A stretch of 32,198 nucleotides of DNA from Patescibacteria group bacterium (lineage in GTDB: Bacteria; Patescibacteriota; Minisyncoccia; Phycocordibacterales; JACZSL01): the NCBI GenBank assembly GCA_022574205.1, contig JACZSL010000008.1, positions 1-32,198 on the forward strand, written 5' to 3'. Below the pieces are notes generated by a model. That model was given only the letters and a program-made list of their open reading frames with translations, searched no databases and had not been told where the DNA came from. Below, one piece after another: positions 30,655-32,198 of the stretch; position 1 is the first letter of the stretch, and every line of letters starts with the position of its first letter. The position numbers were made by a program, and so were the translations under genes.

Positions 30655-32198
30655 ATGGAAAACTTAGCTATTCCTCTATTGCAAGCATCGTGTTCGGTCT
30701 CAAACCAGAAGACAACTTTTACAACCACAGAGAAGGAAGTGATCGTACATGCTCCTGTGTCTCTGATTAAACAGGTGATCAAGCTCTGTGACGGAACTCA
30801 GACTTTTGAAAAGGTCATTGAGACTCTGTCTATGGCGTGGGACAAAGAATCTGTCGAAGGTTTTTTGGAGGGTCTCTTTTCTGAAAACATAATTGTTGAC
30901 GGAAGGAAGCTCGAGAAAAACTTTTGGAAAGCAGTCTCAAACCCGATGCTTTATCCGACAATTATCAGCCCTGAAATGGTATCTTCGTTGGTATCTCAGG
31001 CTGTCGAAAGACACAGAGCTGACGATTTTGATATTTGTTTTCAACACTCCAACAATCAGCTCGGCAATCTGTTTGCAAGAAGGAGGTCTGTGCGATCTTT
31101 TTCTGGTGAACAGGTGTCATTTCAATCCATCGTGGACTTGCTGTGGAGTGCGTATGGTGAATGTTCGTCTAAGGACGGATTGAGTCATCGAACGATTCCT
31201 TCAGCAGGTGCTTTGTACCCACTGATGTTCCACATCTGTCTGTTTGAAAAGACAGATCAGTTGGATGCTGGTGTGTACAGGGTTTGTTATGGTCAAGATG
31301 AAACTGTCGGTTTCAATCACGTATCAGATGATACCCTGGCATTTACCCGTGCCTTCTTGAACCCAGCGGACATTCAAGAAGGTGTTCATGGAGTGATTGT
31401 TATAAGTGGTTCATTTGATATTTCTAATCAGAAATATGGCAATCGGAGTCTACTGTACGTCCCTCTCGAAGCCGGACACAGTGCCCAGAACATTCTTCTG
31501 GAAGCAACCAGACAGAATGTTGCTACGCTTGAAATAGGTGGTTTTGTCGACAAGCTTTTGTCAGACTCAATTCACCTGCCAACTAGCTATCATCCATTAA
31601 CTCTAGTTGCTTTTGGTAAAGAGCAAAAGAAAAAGACACAGAAAGAGACACCACCTTCGATTGAGGTGGACTGGGCAATACCTATGGCAAATGGATACAA
31701 TCCTGGTTTTGCAATAGTTTCAGCTCGGTTATCTCCGAAACGAGGATGGTCGCATGGCCGTGACCCTTCACCAGAGATGGCTTTGAAGAAAGCTATCTCA
31801 GAGACTAAAGAGTGGACTGCATGCGGGTGTGTTCCCGAACTGGTTCAGGCAACTTATGGTGATTTGGATAACGTGATTGACCCACAAGAGGTCATTCGTT
31901 TCTACCATTATCAGTACAAAACCAGAAACTTCCCGTTTGAAAAGTTCAGTGATTCAATAGAGTACGGGTGGATAAAAGGAGTAGACGTTGAAGGTAATCA
32001 ATATCACGTTCTTGCCGATCATGTTTACTTCCCATATTTTCCCGATACTCCATATTACTGTTACGCAAACTCGTCGGGCTGCGCAGCACACCCTGATAAG
32101 AAGATTGCACTGGAAACAGCTACACTGGAGTTGGTTGAGAGAGATTCTTTCATGATCGCATATTTATGCCAACTAGACATGCCCTTGGTGTGTCACGA
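30655..32198 (+). CDS. RRE-like / SagB dehydrogenase / YcaO fusion protein (3' end outside window)
   Basis: An ATG at 30655 with a strong Shine-Dalgarno (gaggag, 30641-30646, 8 bases away) opens a frame of at least 514 codons that runs off the window. Residues about 30-85 (VSLIKQVIKLCDGTQTFEKV and following) look like the winged-helix PqqD/RRE or SagB-leader domain. Residues about 130-325 are a SagB-type FMN dehydrogenase: ARRRSVRSFSGE (141-152), PSAGALYPLMFHI (182-194), GHSAQNILLEATRQ (274-287). From about 340 a YcaO domain begins: SPEMALKKAISETKEW (372-387) and, further on, NSSGCAAHPDKK (472-483) with ETATLELVERDSF (487-499), the ATP- and Mg-binding acidic motifs. YcaO makes azolines from Cys/Ser/Thr in peptides; SagB oxidises them to azoles. 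The domain fusion is unusual. Confidence 0.85.
   Translation, partial: MENLAIPLLQASCSVSNQKTTFTTTEKEVIVHAPVSLIKQVIKLCDGTQTFEKVIETLSMAWDKESVEGFLEGLFSENIIVDGRKLEKNFWKAVSNPMLYPTIISPEMVSSLVSQAVERHRADDFDICFQHSNNQLGNLFARRRSVRSFSGEQVSFQSIVDLLWSAYGECSSKDGLSHRTIPSAGALYPLMFHICLFEKTDQLDAGVYRVCYGQDETVGFNHVSDDTLAFTRAFLNPADIQEGVHGVIVISGSFDISNQKYGNRSLLYVPLEAGHSAQNILLEATRQNVATLEIGGFVDKLLSDSIHLPTSYHPLTLVAFGKEQKKKTQKETPPSIEVDWAIPMANGYNPGFAIVSARLSPKRGWSHGRDPSPEMALKKAISETKEWTACGCVPELVQATYGDLDNVIDPQEVIRFYHYQYKTRNFPFEKFSDSIEYGWIKGVDVEGNQYHVLADHVYFPYFPDTPYYCYANSSGCAAHPDKKIALETATLELVERDSFMIAYLCQLDMPLVCH

Noticed and set aside
30893-31183. Plus-strand open frame of 96 codons
   Set aside because: It is out of frame inside the SagB-YcaO gene, whose motifs are clear in the other frame.

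Overview
The window looks like part of a chromosome from a Candidatus Patescibacteria (CPR) bacterium, most likely of the Parcubacteria type. This is inferred from gene content and style. The DNA is AT-rich, uses the standard bacterial code (TGA acts as stop), has short intergenic gaps, and most starts lack a clear Shine-Dalgarno. The genes include tandem TrbC/VirB2-like pilins, an OCT-less Obg GTPase, RNase J with a long basic N-terminus, a TrpR/YerC-like regulator and many small membrane proteins. No mobile-element transposase or CRISPR array is visible.

Layout. Positions 1-1870 hold a VTT/DedA-like membrane protein, a Pcm methyltransferase and a short RimK-associated protease-like protein. 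Positions about 1990-13010 form a metal and thiol-redox region: a CHNC thioredoxin, a 750-residue DsbD/CcdA-like membrane protein with two HxHP exterior domains, a CuA-like cupredoxin, a CopA copper ATPase, a CopZ-like chaperone with a broken partial duplicate beside it, several small membrane proteins, a flavodoxin-fold oxidoreductase, an AbrB-like regulator, a CxxC membrane protein and a second CcdA. Together they suggest copper export and electron transfer to extracytoplasmic thiols and copper sites. Positions 13100-20110 carry small genes, DUF427, obg, a PspC plus GIN-domain envelope-stress pair, two pilin-like paralogues, nth, a HAD phosphatase and a small unknown. On the minus strand, 20141-25631 holds an MFS transporter, RNase J, an oligopeptide-binding protein and secG. 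On the plus strand, 25767-29688 has groES-groEL and lemA-mazG-like-htpX. A TrpR-like gene follows, flanked by two related palindromes, then tRNA-Ser(GGA).

The most striking coding feature is at the right edge. An open frame starts at 30655 and runs off the window. It fuses an RRE/PqqD-like winged-helix N-terminus, a SagB-type flavin dehydrogenase and a YcaO cyclodehydratase domain, the central chemistry of thiazole/oxazole-modified peptides. It lies just beyond tRNA-Ser and has a strong Shine-Dalgarno, unlike most of its neighbours.

The most striking non-coding feature is a family of inverted-repeat elements whose right arm ends on a start codon. Two 107-bp copies (before the VTT gene and before nth) match without gaps at about 84 of 107 positions. 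A third, with a perfect 13-bp inverted repeat, precedes the cupredoxin gene, and a weaker fourth precedes RNase J. They may be miniature inverted-repeat elements, start-codon-masking RNA structures, or both. Other notable points are several probable leaderless promoters, a reused terminator sequence and a cluster of four tight hairpins inside a broken copper-chaperone copy.
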